Notes: generated from the sequence alone by a model not told the origin. A stretch of 64,000 bases of DNA from Actinospica robiniae DSM 44927 (GCF_000504285.1 NZ_KI632511.1:4771372-4835371), one strand, 5' to 3'; positions 44,981 through 52,949 are shown, counted from the first letter of the stretch. Made by a program: numbers and translations.

Positions 44981-45366
44981 TGCTGCGTTGGCGGGGTTGG
45001 CTGGAGCTTCAAGATCTCGCCTCCGGCGCGGGCCCTTCCCTCGGAGAGAGTGCCGGGTTCGTGTAGGTGCTGGCGTTAACGGGGCGAGTTGGGGTTCGGG
45101 GTGGTCAGGTGCCGGGGGCGTACTCTCTCCTCGGCCGGTCCCCGGAGGCAATCAGGAACCTGCCGGGAGCTCAAGCGGCGGTGGCTGTGGCTGGTGCTTG
45201 ATTCTGCATGGCGCCGCTTGACCTCCCGGCAGAACCCTGATCGGGCTTCGCCTGCCCGACCGAGGAGAGAGCACACCCCCGAGGTCCGGTGCGAGCTGCG
45301 CTCGGGCCGATTCCCGTCGTGTGGCCCGGTCGCGCGCGGTGCGGAAGAATCCTGCATCGCCGTTCT
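44981..45366 (+). repeat. Left arm of a large imperfect inverted repeat
   Basis: This arm is about 80 percent identical, by eye, to the reverse complement of 45810-46198. Conserved blocks include TCTCGCCTCCGGCGCGGGCC, CTCGGAGAGAGTGCCGGGT, CTCTCTCCTCGG, CTGCCGGGAG, CGCTTGACCTCCCGGCAG and GGAAGAATCCTGCATC. The arm is itself built as a pair of facing copies of a 60-70 base unit (45119-45181 and 45211-45285), each ending in CTCTCTCCTCGG or its complement. Confidence 0.8.
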
Positions 45367-45463
45367 GAGCGCTCTTCCTCTCTATCCCTTCAACGCCGGG
45401 GAACGCCCCCGAGTGCCCGGAAATCTCCAGAATCTTTGCTTTTCCCGTAAACACCGGATATGC

Positions 45464-45810
45464 GTCTTTTGTCAGTGGTGGCGTCTAGCATGGAAGTACG
45501 GGGGTTGTCGTTGCTTCTGGCGGGAGGGGTGGTGGTCGGGGTGGCTGGGCAGATGGTGTTGGGGGTGTGGCCGAAGGCGGTGCAGGATTTCCCTTCGGGG
45601 TGCGACCGGGCGCGATCCTGTGCAGTGTGTGAGCACGGGGTGGATCGGATCAGGGCGATGCAGAATCCTTCCGCATCGAACGGAACCGGCCTGCGGGATT
45701 CTGCCGAGAGATCAGGGATCAAGGTCGATCGCATCAAGGCGATGCACGATTCAGCAGCAAGCGCGACCCGAGCGCCGACCCTTCACGCGGATCAAGGATC
45801 GGGCTGGTCG
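45464..45810 (+). other. Spacer of the inverted repeat with a possible truncated membrane-anchor ORF
   Basis: An ATG at 45490 opens a frame whose first 28 residues (MEVRGLSLLLAGGVVVGVAG then QMVLGVWP) look like a real membrane anchor. The frame then runs into the repeated GATGCAG motifs and loses any protein character. It may be the start of a gene destroyed by the repeat, or chance. Confidence 0.2.
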
Positions 45811-46198
45811 GATCAGGGTGATGCAGGATTCTTCCGTATCGAACGCGCCGGGCCGCAGGCCGGGACCCGGCTAGAGCGCAGCTCGCACTGCTCCCCCAGG
45901 GGGTGGGCTCTCTCCTCGGTCGGGCAGGCGAAGCCCGATCAGGGTTCTGCCGGGAGGTCAAGCGGCGCGATGCAGGATTCACCATCAACGGAGACTGCCG
46001 CCGCTTGACCTCCCGGCAGGTCCCTGATTGCCTCCGGGGACCGACCGAGGAGAGAGCACACCCCCGCAACCCCACCACCCAAAACCCCAGCCCGCCCCGC
46101 CAACGCCAGCGCTTACGGAGACCCGGCACTCTCTCCGAGGGAAGGCCCGCGCCGGAGGCGAAATCTTGAAACCGCAGCCCGCCCCGCCCACGCAACGG
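45810..46198 (-). repeat. Right arm of the large imperfect inverted repeat
   Basis: Reverse-complement partner of 44981-45366. Small indels separate the arms (for example one base within the GGGCCCTTCCCTCGG block), so the repeat is old and not a recent duplication. The right arm contains the hairpin TCGGGC-N7-GCCCGA (45918-45936). Confidence 0.8.
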
Positions 46199-46371
46199 GT
46201 GGGCGGGTGGTCACACGAAACGGGGCGGAGCGAAGCGCCCGCCCACACCACGACGACCACCCCGACCCGACAAGCCACCACACCCCACGAGCACTCAGCC
46301 GATCATCAACTCGCAGTAGTGTCCCTCACCGCAAATTTGCAGGGCTATGCAGCGAATTCCGACTCGGGACG

Positions 46372-47064
46372 CTAGAGCAGCGGGCGGTCGTCGTCGCCGC
46401 CAAGCCCGGACAGCTCGCCCTTGCCGTGGAGGCCGTCGATGCCGTCGACACCGTCGAGGTCGCCGCAGTCGTCCTCGTCCAAGGCCTGGGGCAGGGCGCC
46501 GGGCTCGGCCGGGCGGGGGGCTTGGGCGGGGCCGGCGGCTGCGGCGGCGAAGCCGTCGAGGTAGCCGCGGGCGCGCTCGAGTTTGGGGAAGCCGCGCAGC
46601 AGCGCCCAGAAACCGGCGCCGTGGTTGGGCTCGATCAGGTGCGCGAGTTCGTGCAGCAGCACGTAGTCGATGACGTAGTCCGGCATGCCGCGCAGGCGGT
46701 CGGAGAGCCGGATCGAGGCGTCGGCCGGGGTGCACGAGCCCCAGCGCGAGCCTTGGTTGGTCACCCACCGCACCGACTCGGGCACGGCGCGGCCGCCGAG
46801 GTAGCGGGCGGACAGGTCGGCCGCACGGCGGGCCAGCTCGGCCTCACCCGGCTTGCCGCGGCGCTCCCGGGAGGCGAGCCGGTCGAGCATCGCCCGCACC
46901 CAGCGCTCCTCCTCCCGCGCCGACATCTGCGCCGGGATGAGCACCACCGTCCGATCGCCCTGCCGGTACGCGGACACCGTGCGCCGGCGGCGCGGCGAAC
47001 GGCGCACCTCCACCACGTCCGGGTCGAGCGCGACGCGGCGCGGAGGCGTCGGATCGGAAGGCAT
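46372..47064 (-). CDS. YgjP-type zinc metallopeptidase (DUF45 / M48-like)
   Basis: A 230-residue protein of the YgjP/DUF45 family. The zinc motif is VLLHELAHLIEPNHGAGFW, with the third His in the NH-x3-FW block; upstream lies the family stretch VRWVTNQGSRWGSCTPADAS. The last 55 residues are acidic and low in complexity (DEDDCGDLDGVDGIDGLHG). No signal peptide is seen, so it is cytoplasmic. Substrates are unknown. The ATG at 47064 lacks a clear ribosome site. Confidence 0.87.
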   Translation of the reverse strand: MPSDPTPPRRVALDPDVVEVRRSPRRRRTVSAYRQGDRTVVLIPAQMSAREEERWVRAMLDRLASRERRGKPGEAELARRAADLSARYLGGRAVPESVRWVTNQGSRWGSCTPADASIRLSDRLRGMPDYVIDYVLLHELAHLIEPNHGAGFWALLRGFPKLERARGYLDGFAAAAAGPAQAPRPAEPGALPQALDEDDCGDLDGVDGIDGLHGKGELSGLGGDDDRPLL

Positions 47065-47754
47065 GCAACCCAACGTAGCGGTTCGGCGGCGTTTTGGGCC
47101 TCCCGCGCAGCCAAAGACTTACGAAAACTTGTGCAGGTGGACACCGCCGTCCGGAGGATTTCGAAGATTTTCTTTCTCACCAGGTGAAACGGGCCCGGCC
47201 CGGGTTATCCACCGCCGCGTCCCCAGGAAATGCCCGAAGGATCCACATACCAGCGGGGATTGTCCCAAGGTTATCCCCAGGGTTATCCACAGCCGTTCGA
47301 GCAGCGCAATTGACTCCGCGGGGTGCTCCGCCGTACCGTCGTCTGCTGAATGCGGGGCTCTCGGAAAACAGCTCGGCACCCGACGGTGGGCGATCACCAA
47401 GGGGTCGAGACGTGCGCCTGGGGGCCCCGCAGTGCTTTTCCCCTTTTCTCGCCTTCCGGCTGATTTCGGCATTCCGCCGGAGCCCGCGGCCCTCCTTTCG
47501 AGCGAGTCCGCCTCCCCCGCGCACGCACCACCCCGCACGGTCCCGCACCGGTCAGCGCGCGGATCGCGCACAGATCCGCCCTCCGCTGAGCGAGCAGTCA
47601 TACAACTCACCCGAACGTGCCAAGACGCGCGCACGGCACCCCCGCCGCACGTCCGCGATGCGGGATGAGGCTCCGCTCTCGCGTATGGTGACTCTCGTCC
47701 GGGCCCCGAGCGGGGAGCGGGCGCACCAACAGCGAGAAGCACAGGAGGGCCACC
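47065..47754. other. Intergenic region with a DnaA-box cluster
   Basis: No gene is supported in these 690 bases. The left half is relatively AT-rich and holds four DnaA-box-like sites (47205-47291). The right half (47330-47740) shows no recognisable element apart from the ribosome site of the next gene. Confidence 0.6.
47205..47291 (+). promoter_or_regulatory. Cluster of four DnaA-box-like sites
   Basis: All on the same strand: TTATCCACC (47205-47213), TTGTCCCAA (47260-47268), TTATCCCCA (47271-47279) and TTATCCACA (47283-47291). The last is the perfect classical box. The last three start 11 and 12 bases apart, about one helical turn. No dnaA or dnaN is near, so this is not the usual origin; a DnaA-titrating site like those described in Streptomyces is possible. 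Confidence 0.6.
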
Positions 47755-47913
47755 ATGGCCGAGACATACACGGGTGAGGCGTACTGCGTGAAGTGCAAGG
47801 AGAAGCGGCACTTCACCGGCGAGGTCAAGGTCAGCGAGTCGGGCCGGCGCATGGCTCAGGGCACCTGCCCGACCTGCGGCACCAAGGTGAACCGGATCCT
47901 GGGCAAGGCCTGA
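47755..47913 (+). CDS. DUF5679 small zinc-ribbon protein
   Basis: A 52-residue protein with two CxxC pairs (YCVKCKEKRH and GTCPTCGTKV) that should bind one zinc, separated by a lysine-rich turn. It matches the actinobacterial DUF5679 family, whose function is unknown; the fold resembles zinc ribbons that bind RNA or the ribosome. The ATG has a strong AGGAGGG site at 47743-47749. It stands alone, with a strong terminator 35 bases after its stop. Confidence 0.88.
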   Translation: MAETYTGEAYCVKCKEKRHFTGEVKVSESGRRMAQGTCPTCGTKVNRILGKA

Positions 47914-47948
47914 TCCGTCGGATGCCGCGGTTCGCGCATCAGCTTTCC

Positions 47949-48006
47949 GGACGCGGGCGGGCGGTCACTCGGGCATCGGGCCCGGCTGACCCGCCCGCCC
48001 GCGTCC
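47949..48006 (+). terminator. Terminator after the DUF5679 gene
   Basis: A perfect 16-bp stem (47949-47964 with 47991-48006) around a 26-base loop that itself can form GGGC/GCCC. Confidence 0.75.
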
Positions 48007-48020
48007 GTGCGTGAGCCGCG

Positions 48021-49094
48021 ATGCGCCCGGTGCTCAAGCCCGGGATCAGCCGGCTGTGGCTCGAGCCGGGGCGGCTGCGGCTCGGCGTGGGTGCCGGCCG
48101 GGAACGGATCTACCAGCTCGAACCCGCGCTGCGGCGGCTGCTCGAGGCGTGTGACGGCACCCGGGACCTCGACGCCCTGCTCGGCTACGCCCAGCGCCTC
48201 GGCGTGGCCCGGGAGCGGGCGTCCGCCTTCATCGACCGGCTCGCGCTGGACGGCGCGCTCGACGACGCCGCGCTGAGCGCGCCCGAGTTAGCCCGAATGG
48301 GTGTATCCGAGCGGGCCAGATTGGAACCCCTCGTCTCCGCGCTCGGACTGCGGCATCCGCTGCCCGGCGGCGGCGCGCGGGCGCTGGAGCGGCGGACGCA
48401 GCGGCAGGTGGCCGTGCACGGCCTCGGCCTGGTCGGCGCCCAGGTCGCCCGGCAGCTCGCGGCCGCCGGGATCGGGGTGGTGCGGCCGGTGGATCCGGCC
48501 CCGGTCGAGCCCGGGGACACCGCGCCGGGCGGCCTCGAGCCGGCCGACGTGGGCCAACGGCGCGGCGACGCCGCCACCCGGGCGATCCTCGCCTTCACCC
48601 CGTCCGCGCGCACCACCCCCTCGCATCACCACCGCCCGCCCGACCTGGCCGTGATCGCCCCGGCCGGTCCGGACCCGGACGACCTGATCGACGAGCTGAC
48701 CGCCGGGTCGATCCCGCACCTGCTGGTCCGTCTGGGTGAAGACGAGGCGCTGATCGGGCCGATGGTCCTGCCCGGCCGCACCCCCTGCGCCCGCTGCGCC
48801 GACCGCCGGCTGGCCGAGTCCGATCCGCACTGGCAGCGGGTCGCCGCCCAGGTCGGCGCGGGGACGCCGGGGTATCTCGCGCCGCGGGACGCCGCGCTCG
48901 CCACGCTGGCCGCGGCGTACGCGGTGGTGGCCGCGCTCGCGTTCCTGGACGGCCCGGACCCGGACTGGCTCGGCGTGATGTTGCGCTTCGCACACTGCGC
49001 CCCGATCCCCCGGCTGATCAGCGTCTCGGCACACCCGGACTGCGATTGCGGGGCCTTGCCTCGCGTCCTTGTCGGTCTCGACCTGCTTGAATAG
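48021..49094 (+). CDS. ThiF/MoeB-like protein (TOMM cyclodehydratase-partner type)
   Basis: A 357-residue protein with a nucleotide-binding fold of E1-like enzymes (VAVHGLGLVGAQVARQLAAA, about residues 128-150) and a zinc CxxC in GRTPCARCADRR plus a C-terminal HPDCDCG. The first 100 residues look like the winged-helix peptide-recognition domain seen in proteins that partner YcaO cyclodehydratases. No YcaO gene or precursor peptide is nearby, and key adenylation residues are not obvious, so a housekeeping or degenerate role is possible. It ends 5 bases before the ABC1 kinase gene, so they share a transcript. Confidence 0.75.
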   Translation: MRPVLKPGISRLWLEPGRLRLGVGAGRERIYQLEPALRRLLEACDGTRDLDALLGYAQRLGVARERASAFIDRLALDGALDDAALSAPELARMGVSERARLEPLVSALGLRHPLPGGGARALERRTQRQVAVHGLGLVGAQVARQLAAAGIGVVRPVDPAPVEPGDTAPGGLEPADVGQRRGDAATRAILAFTPSARTTPSHHHRPPDLAVIAPAGPDPDDLIDELTAGSIPHLLVRLGEDEALIGPMVLPGRTPCARCADRRLAESDPHWQRVAAQVGAGTPGYLAPRDAALATLAAAYAVVAALAFLDGPDPDWLGVMLRFAHCAPIPRLISVSAHPDCDCGALPRVLVGLDLLE

Positions 49095-49099
49095 CCCGT

Positions 49100-50524
49100 A
49101 TGAGTGATTTGCCGCGCAATGCCGTCGCTCGCACCGCCAAGCTCGCGACGCTTCCGATAGGTCTGGCCGGCCGGGCCACGCTGGGCCTGGGCAAGCGCGT
49201 GGTCGGCGCTCCCGCCGCGGCCGTCGCCAACGAGGTCCAGCAACGCACCGCCGAACAGCTCTTCCGGGTCCTCGGTGAGCTCAAGGGGGGTGCGATGAAG
49301 CTCGGCCAGGCGCTCTCGGTGTTCGAGGCCGCGCTGCCCGAGGAACTGGCCGGGCCCTACCGCGGCGCGCTGACCCGGCTGCAGGAGAGCGCCCCGGCGC
49401 TGCCCGCCTCGACCGTGTACAAGGTCATGGAGCAGTCCTTCGGCCCGAAGTGGCGGAGCAACTTCGTCTCCTTCTCCGACACGCCGGCCGCCGCCGCCTC
49501 CATCGGCCAGGTGCACCGGGCCGTGTGGCGCGACGGGCGCCAGGTGGCCGTGAAGGTGCAGTACCCCGGCGCGGGCAAGGCGCTGCTGAGCGACCTGAAC
49601 CAGCTCGCCCGCATCTCCCGGCTCTTCACCGTGCTGGTGCCCGGGATCGACATCAAGCCGCTGCTGGTCGAGCTGCGCGAGCGCATCTCCGAGGAGCTCG
49701 ACTACGCGAAGGAGGCGGACAACCAGCGCCGCTACGCCGAGGGCTACGCGAAGGACCCGGACATCGTCGTGCCCGCGGTCGTGGCCCAGCGGGGCACCGT
49801 GCTGGTGACCGAGTGGCTCGAGGGCACGCCGCTGGCGAAGATCATCGCGGACGGCACCCAGGACCAGCGCGACCGCGCCGGGGAGCTGCTGCTCGGCTTC
49901 CTGTACTCGGGCCCGGAGAAGTGCGGGCTGCTGCACGCCGACCCGCACCCGGGCAACTTCCGGCTGCTCCCGCCGACCGTGGTCGAGGACCAGACCCAGG
50001 CCGGGCCGCAGGGGCCGTGGCGCCTCGGCGTGCTCGACTTCGGCGCGGTCAACCGGCTGCCCGGCGGCATGCCGCCGGCGATCGGCACCGCCGTCCGCTA
50101 CGCGCTGCAGGACGACGCGGAGCGGGTCGCGGACATACTGACCGGCGAGGGCTTCGTGAAGCCGGGTATGAAGATGGAGCCGCAGGAGGCGCTGGACTAT
50201 CTGGCGCCGCTGCTCGACCCGCTGCGCACCGAGACCTTCACCTACAGCCGGGCCTGGCTGCGCGACCAGGGCGCGCACCTGTCCAACCGGGGCAACCCGG
50301 CCGCCTCGCTCGGGCGCCGGTTCAACCTGCCGCCGGCCTACATGCTCATCCACCGGGTCAGCTCGGGCGCACTCGGCATCCTGTGCCAGCTCGGCTCGAC
50401 CTTCTCCGTGCGCGACGTGCTCGGCCCCTGCCTGCCCGGGCTCTACCCGGACCCGGACGCCGAGGCCGAGGCCGAGATCGAGACCGGGCTGGAAGCCGAG
50501 TCGGAGACCGAGTCCCAGCCGTGA
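49100..50524 (+). CDS. ABC1/ADCK (UbiB-like) atypical kinase family protein
   Basis: A 474-residue atypical kinase. The KxGQ motif (GGAMKLGQALSVFEAALPEE), the Ala-rich nucleotide loop (PAAAASIGQVHRAVW), the lysine VAVKVQYPG, and the HADPHPGNFRL and LDFGAVNRL catalytic blocks are all present. Family members (UbiB, COQ8) act as ATPases in quinone and lipid metabolism. The last 25 residues are an acidic Glu-rich tail (EAEAEIETGLEAESETESQ). It is translated 5 bases after the ThiF-like gene. Confidence 0.9.
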   Translation: MSDLPRNAVARTAKLATLPIGLAGRATLGLGKRVVGAPAAAVANEVQQRTAEQLFRVLGELKGGAMKLGQALSVFEAALPEELAGPYRGALTRLQESAPALPASTVYKVMEQSFGPKWRSNFVSFSDTPAAAASIGQVHRAVWRDGRQVAVKVQYPGAGKALLSDLNQLARISRLFTVLVPGIDIKPLLVELRERISEELDYAKEADNQRRYAEGYAKDPDIVVPAVVAQRGTVLVTEWLEGTPLAKIIADGTQDQRDRAGELLLGFLYSGPEKCGLLHADPHPGNFRLLPPTVVEDQTQAGPQGPWRLGVLDFGAVNRLPGGMPPAIGTAVRYALQDDAERVADILTGEGFVKPGMKMEPQEALDYLAPLLDPLRTETFTYSRAWLRDQGAHLSNRGNPAASLGRRFNLPPAYMLIHRVSSGALGILCQLGSTFSVRDVLGPCLPGLYPDPDAEAEAEIETGLEAESETESQP

Positions 50525-50531
50525 AACCCGG

Positions 50532-50580
50532 CCTGCCCGGTGCGGGCTCGGAGTCTGGCTCCGAGCCCGCACCGGGCAGG
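50532..50580 (+). terminator. Terminator after the ABC1 kinase gene
   Basis: A perfect 22-bp stem (50532-50553 with 50559-50580) with a 5-base loop, 7 bases after the stop. Confidence 0.88.
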
Positions 50581-50657
50581 GGGTATTGGTGCTGTGTCGC
50601 TCGTGTGGTGCTCGTATATCCGCGATTCGATCTTTCACACGGCTAGCCGGGGGCCTT

Positions 50658-50694
50658 GCCCCGCGGCGCGACGATCGGCGCCGCGCCGCGGGGC
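50658..50694 (-). terminator. Terminator after the wblC-downstream small gene
   Basis: A perfect 13-bp stem (50658-50670 with 50682-50694) with an 11-base loop, placed just beyond the stop of the minus-strand small gene. Confidence 0.75.
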
Positions 50695-50701
50695 GCTCGG
50701 A

Positions 50702-50923
50702 TCAACCGAACAGGCGGCCGGCCAGGGAACGGCGCGCGCGCAGCGCCGCGCGCCGGAGGCGTTGCGCCTCCGCTTGTCGTAACCGCTCCCGGTGCATTTC
50801 CTGGGCTAGGTCGATGTACATGGGCTGGTACTGCATCTGCGGGGTGCTCCCTGTGGTGGGTTCGAAGAGGTATCCGGGTTCGGCGCTCGCGCCGCGCTTC
50901 GGGACGATCAAGGTCTGGGACAT
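50702..50923 (-). CDS. Small conserved-looking hypothetical protein downstream of the WhiB gene
   Basis: A 73-residue protein. The first half (MSQTLIVPKRGASAEPGYLF) is plain; the second half is a basic amphipathic helix (EMHRERLRQAEAQRLRRAAL) that could bind nucleic acid or membrane. No family is recognised. The ATG follows CAGGAAA. It sits 62 bases after the WhiB-family gene on the same strand and before a strong terminator, so it is likely co-expressed with it. Confidence 0.6.
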   Translation of the reverse strand: MSQTLIVPKRGASAEPGYLFEPTTGSTPQMQYQPMYIDLAQEMHRERLRQAEAQRLRRAALRARRSLAGRLFG

Positions 50924-50985
50924 CGGTTCGGTTTCCTGTCGTTCGGCAGTAGGGACGGTGGTGGGGGGACGTCAGGCGTAGCGGC

Positions 50986-51264
50986 TCAGGCCACGACGGC
51001 GACGTCGACCTTGCGGGGACGGCCACGGGGCCGCTTGCGGGCGACGATCACGCCCTGGACGAAAAGCTCTCCGCCCCACACGCCCCACGGCTCCTTGCGC
51101 TCGAGGGCGCCCTGGAGGCAGGCCTCGCGGACGGGGCAGTCGGTACAAACCGCCTTGGCGAGCTCGACGTCGGCCGGGGACTCGGCGAAGAAGAGCTCGG
51201 GCTCGACGCTGCGGCAGGGCAGGTCGTCGAGGGCGGAGGTGGGCTCGAAGACGGTCAGCTGCAT
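50986..51264 (-). CDS. wblC: WhiB-family regulator of the WblC/WhiB7 type
   Basis: A 92-residue iron-sulphur regulator. The four cluster cysteines are Cys17, Cys40, Cys43 and Cys49; GVWGGE (61-66) is the turn that contacts the sigma factor; RPRGRPRK (78-85) is the AT-hook that marks the WhiB7/WblC subgroup. These proteins bind the housekeeping sigma factor and switch on intrinsic antibiotic-resistance genes. The ATG at 51264 follows AAGGAG at ideal distance; an in-frame ATG at 51357 would add 31 residues not seen in homologs I recall. A long leader with an upstream ORF and a terminator-like hairpin precedes it. Confidence 0.85.
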   Translation of the reverse strand: MQLTVFEPTSALDDLPCRSVEPELFFAESPADVELAKAVCTDCPVREACLQGALERKEPWGVWGGELFVQGVIVARKRPRGRPRKVDVAVVA

Positions 51265-51408
51265 CGCTGGCTCCTTCTGGGGGCTCTGGACTACGGCGGG
51301 GCTGGACGTGCGGTCGGTCTGCTCCTGGTCGGGGCGCTCGATCATCACGGTGTTCATGTCCTTGTCGGATCGGTGGTCCCGCTCCTTGCCCGTCGCCGGC
51401 CGGTGCCG

Positions 51409-51453
51409 GAGAACGAATAAGGCCGCGGATCCCGGTGTTCGGGTTCCGCGGCC
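51409..51453 (-). terminator. Attenuator terminator in the wblC leader
   Basis: On the minus strand, a 9-bp stem (GGCCGCGGA type) extended by CCCG/CGGG after a mismatch spans 51421-51453 and is followed by TTATTCGTT. It lies about 150 bases before the wblC start and 27 bases after the upstream ORF stop, as expected of a transcription attenuator. Confidence 0.75.
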
Positions 51454-51465
51454 TGGAGGGCTGGG

Positions 51466-51486
51466 GCACTGACGGGCTGTCAGTGC
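51466..51486 (-). promoter_or_regulatory. Hairpin overlapping the stop codon of the upstream ORF
   Basis: A perfect 8-bp stem (51466-51473 with 51479-51486) and 5-base loop includes the stop codon (51480-51482). A ribosome at the stop would prevent it from forming, which could couple translation to folding of the downstream terminator. Confidence 0.6.
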
Positions 51487-51842
51487 GGCGGTCTCCAGGT
51501 ACGAGGTTCCCGACCGTGGGTCAGGTGGCTCTGCTTCTTGTCCTGCTGGTCTTGCGTCTTGCTGCCGCGCTCGTCGACGGTTCCGAGAATTCCGGCGCCG
51601 GCCAGGGTGGCGGCGAAGAGTCCGAATCCGGCCATCTCCGAGCGCCAGGCATAGCCGACCTGCGGTCGCTCGTCCGCCGCCGGACGCACCGCTGCCACGG
51701 AACCGAGGCCGGCCGAGACGGCGGACACGGAGGTGGCGGGCAGGACGGACCAGTCGACCAAGGACGGAGCGAGGGCGCGCGGGCGCGGACAGGCGGCGAG
51801 GATCGCGGCCTGCTCTTCAGCAACGTGATTCAGCGTCAGCAT
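51480..51842 (-). CDS. Upstream ORF in the wblC leader, small membrane-like protein
   Basis: A 120-residue frame. It starts with ATG after a G-rich purine stretch and encodes a polypeptide with one weak hydrophobic stretch (AGFGLFAATLAGAGILGTV, about 72-90) and a hydrophilic tail (SKTQDQQDKKQSHLTHGREP). No family is recognised. Its position between the promoter and the attenuator suggests it is the regulatory upstream ORF known for whiB7/wblC genes, though 120 residues is long for such a role and it could be a real protein. Confidence 0.55.
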   Translation of the reverse strand: MLTLNHVAEEQAAILAACPRPRALAPSLVDWSVLPATSVSAVSAGLGSVAAVRPAADERPQVGYAWRSEMAGFGLFAATLAGAGILGTVDERGSKTQDQQDKKQSHLTHGREPRTWRPPH

Positions 51843-51941
51843 TTGATTTCTCTCGCCCCCTTCTCTCAGCTCGGCCGCTTCCGGGGGCGAGCCGGAATCG
51901 ACGCTTTGTGCGGGACCGATCCGTCCCGCGGTGCGAGTCAG

Positions 51942-51971
51942 AGGCTAGATCCTCGTCCTACAGACTCGCAA
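51942..51971 (-). promoter_or_regulatory. Candidate wblC promoter
   Basis: On the minus strand TTGCGA (51971-51966) and TAGCCT (51947-51942) are 18 bases apart. Directly upstream lies an A/T-rich run (AAAAATCATT, 51972-51981), which is where the AT-hook of WhiB7-type proteins is known to bind for autoregulation. A GCGGGAC/GTCCCGC hairpin (51910-51929) follows in the leader. Confidence 0.55.
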
Positions 51972-52265
51972 ATGATTTTTGACCTGCGGTTTTGCCTCAG
52001 ATGCGGTGAGACCCCCGGTTCGGCTCAAGAACATCCCCGGGCGCTCCCCGCGCCTCGCACCCTCCGGTGAACCTTCGGGTACGCAGAACATCCTGTCATG
52101 GGCGCTGGAGCATGTCACCCCCTGCACGCGGATTTCCTCCCCCTGCGCGGGACACGATCCGGTAAAGCGCCCCCTGGACGCCGGTGCGCCCCGGCCCTAT
52201 TGTCATCCCGGCGATCTCGCTTCCGGTCGATACGGGGGTGGATGGGCCGGAAAGCGAGGCGGCGC

Positions 52266-52949
52266 ATGCCGGTCGAGACGGATGGGCCGGACGGCCCCGA
52301 TGCGCTGTTCGACGGCGGCGGCCTCGACGAGGTCGAATGGCTCGAACACGCCGACGGGGACGAGGTCGCCGCAGGTCCCGCCGCCCTTCCCGCCGGCCCG
52401 ACCCGCCGCCGCGTCGCCGGCTCGCTGCTGCTGGCCGGCGCCGTGCTCGCGGCCACCGGGTACGGCGCGGCCGGTGTCTACCACCGTGACCGTGCGGCCG
52501 ACCTCGTCGCCGAAGCCGCGGCCGACGAGCTGATCCTGGCCGCGCCGACGTCCGGCGGCATATCCCTGCCCGGACTCGACGGCCTCGGCCCGGCCCTCGC
52601 CCGGACCAGTCGGCTGAGCACCGAGATCGCCGTCCCGCTGGTCAATCGCGGCCCGGCCGCGGTCACCCTGCTGCCGGGCGCGACGCTGCTCGGTCCGGGC
52701 CTGACGGCCTCTCACCTGGGCGGCGACGACGCGACCGTGCTCGGACCGGGCCGGTCCACCGTGCTGCGCGGCTCCGTCACGGTGGACTGCGCCGAGAGCG
52801 GCGCGGCCCGCGACGCCGCGGCCGGGACGAGTCTGACGATCAGCGCCCGTACCTCCGGCGGCGGGCTCGGGGTGGGCACGGTGACGTTCGCGGGCTCCGC
52901 CGCGGGCTCGGTGCGCGACCGCGTCTGCGCCGTGCGCGACGGCGGGTAG
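52266..52949 (+). CDS. Membrane-anchored protein, paralog A of three
   Basis: A 227-residue protein of no recognised family. A cytoplasmic acidic stretch with LDEVEWLEHADGDE is followed by one membrane segment (about 48-72, GSLLLAGAVLAATGYGAAGV), then VYHRDRAAD and an extracellular domain. It shares with the next two genes the block PLVNRGPAAVTLLPGATLLG and paired Cys (VTVDCAES, RVCAVRDGG). It is shorter than its paralogs and stops shortly after the second Cys. The ATG at 52266 was chosen; an in-frame ATG at 52242 is possible. Confidence 0.75.
   Translation: MPVETDGPDGPDALFDGGGLDEVEWLEHADGDEVAAGPAALPAGPTRRRVAGSLLLAGAVLAATGYGAAGVYHRDRAADLVAEAAADELILAAPTSGGISLPGLDGLGPALARTSRLSTEIAVPLVNRGPAAVTLLPGATLLGPGLTASHLGGDDATVLGPGRSTVLRGSVTVDCAESGAARDAAAGTSLTISARTSGGGLGVGTVTFAGSAAGSVRDRVCAVRDGG

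Larger units (their letters stand above)
44890..46371. other. Repeat-rich region without a convincing gene
   Basis: Apart from a large inverted repeat (44981-46198) and a family of short motifs, no gene is supported. Several frames of 80-260 codons run through it, but they are Arg/Cys/Trp-rich translations of the repeats and carry no domain. Confidence 0.65.

Noticed and set aside
45089..46008. Several frames of 90-260 codons in the inverted-repeat region
   Set aside because: They are translations of repeated DNA, rich in Arg, Cys and Trp, and the same peptides appear from different copies of the repeat; no start site or domain supports them.
47205..47291. Chromosomal replication origin
   Set aside because: Only four boxes, no dnaA or dnaN next to it, and no AT-rich unwinding region; a titration site is the more modest reading.
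47094..47777. A 227-codon plus-strand frame and a 230-codon minus-strand frame
   Set aside because: Composition is Ser/Arg/Pro-rich without conserved sequence; the plus frame runs over the DnaA-box cluster and into the well-supported DUF5679 gene in another frame.
48021..49094. A RiPP (TOMM) biosynthetic cluster around the ThiF-like gene
   Set aside because: No YcaO gene, precursor peptide, protease or transporter is adjacent; neighbours are housekeeping-type genes.
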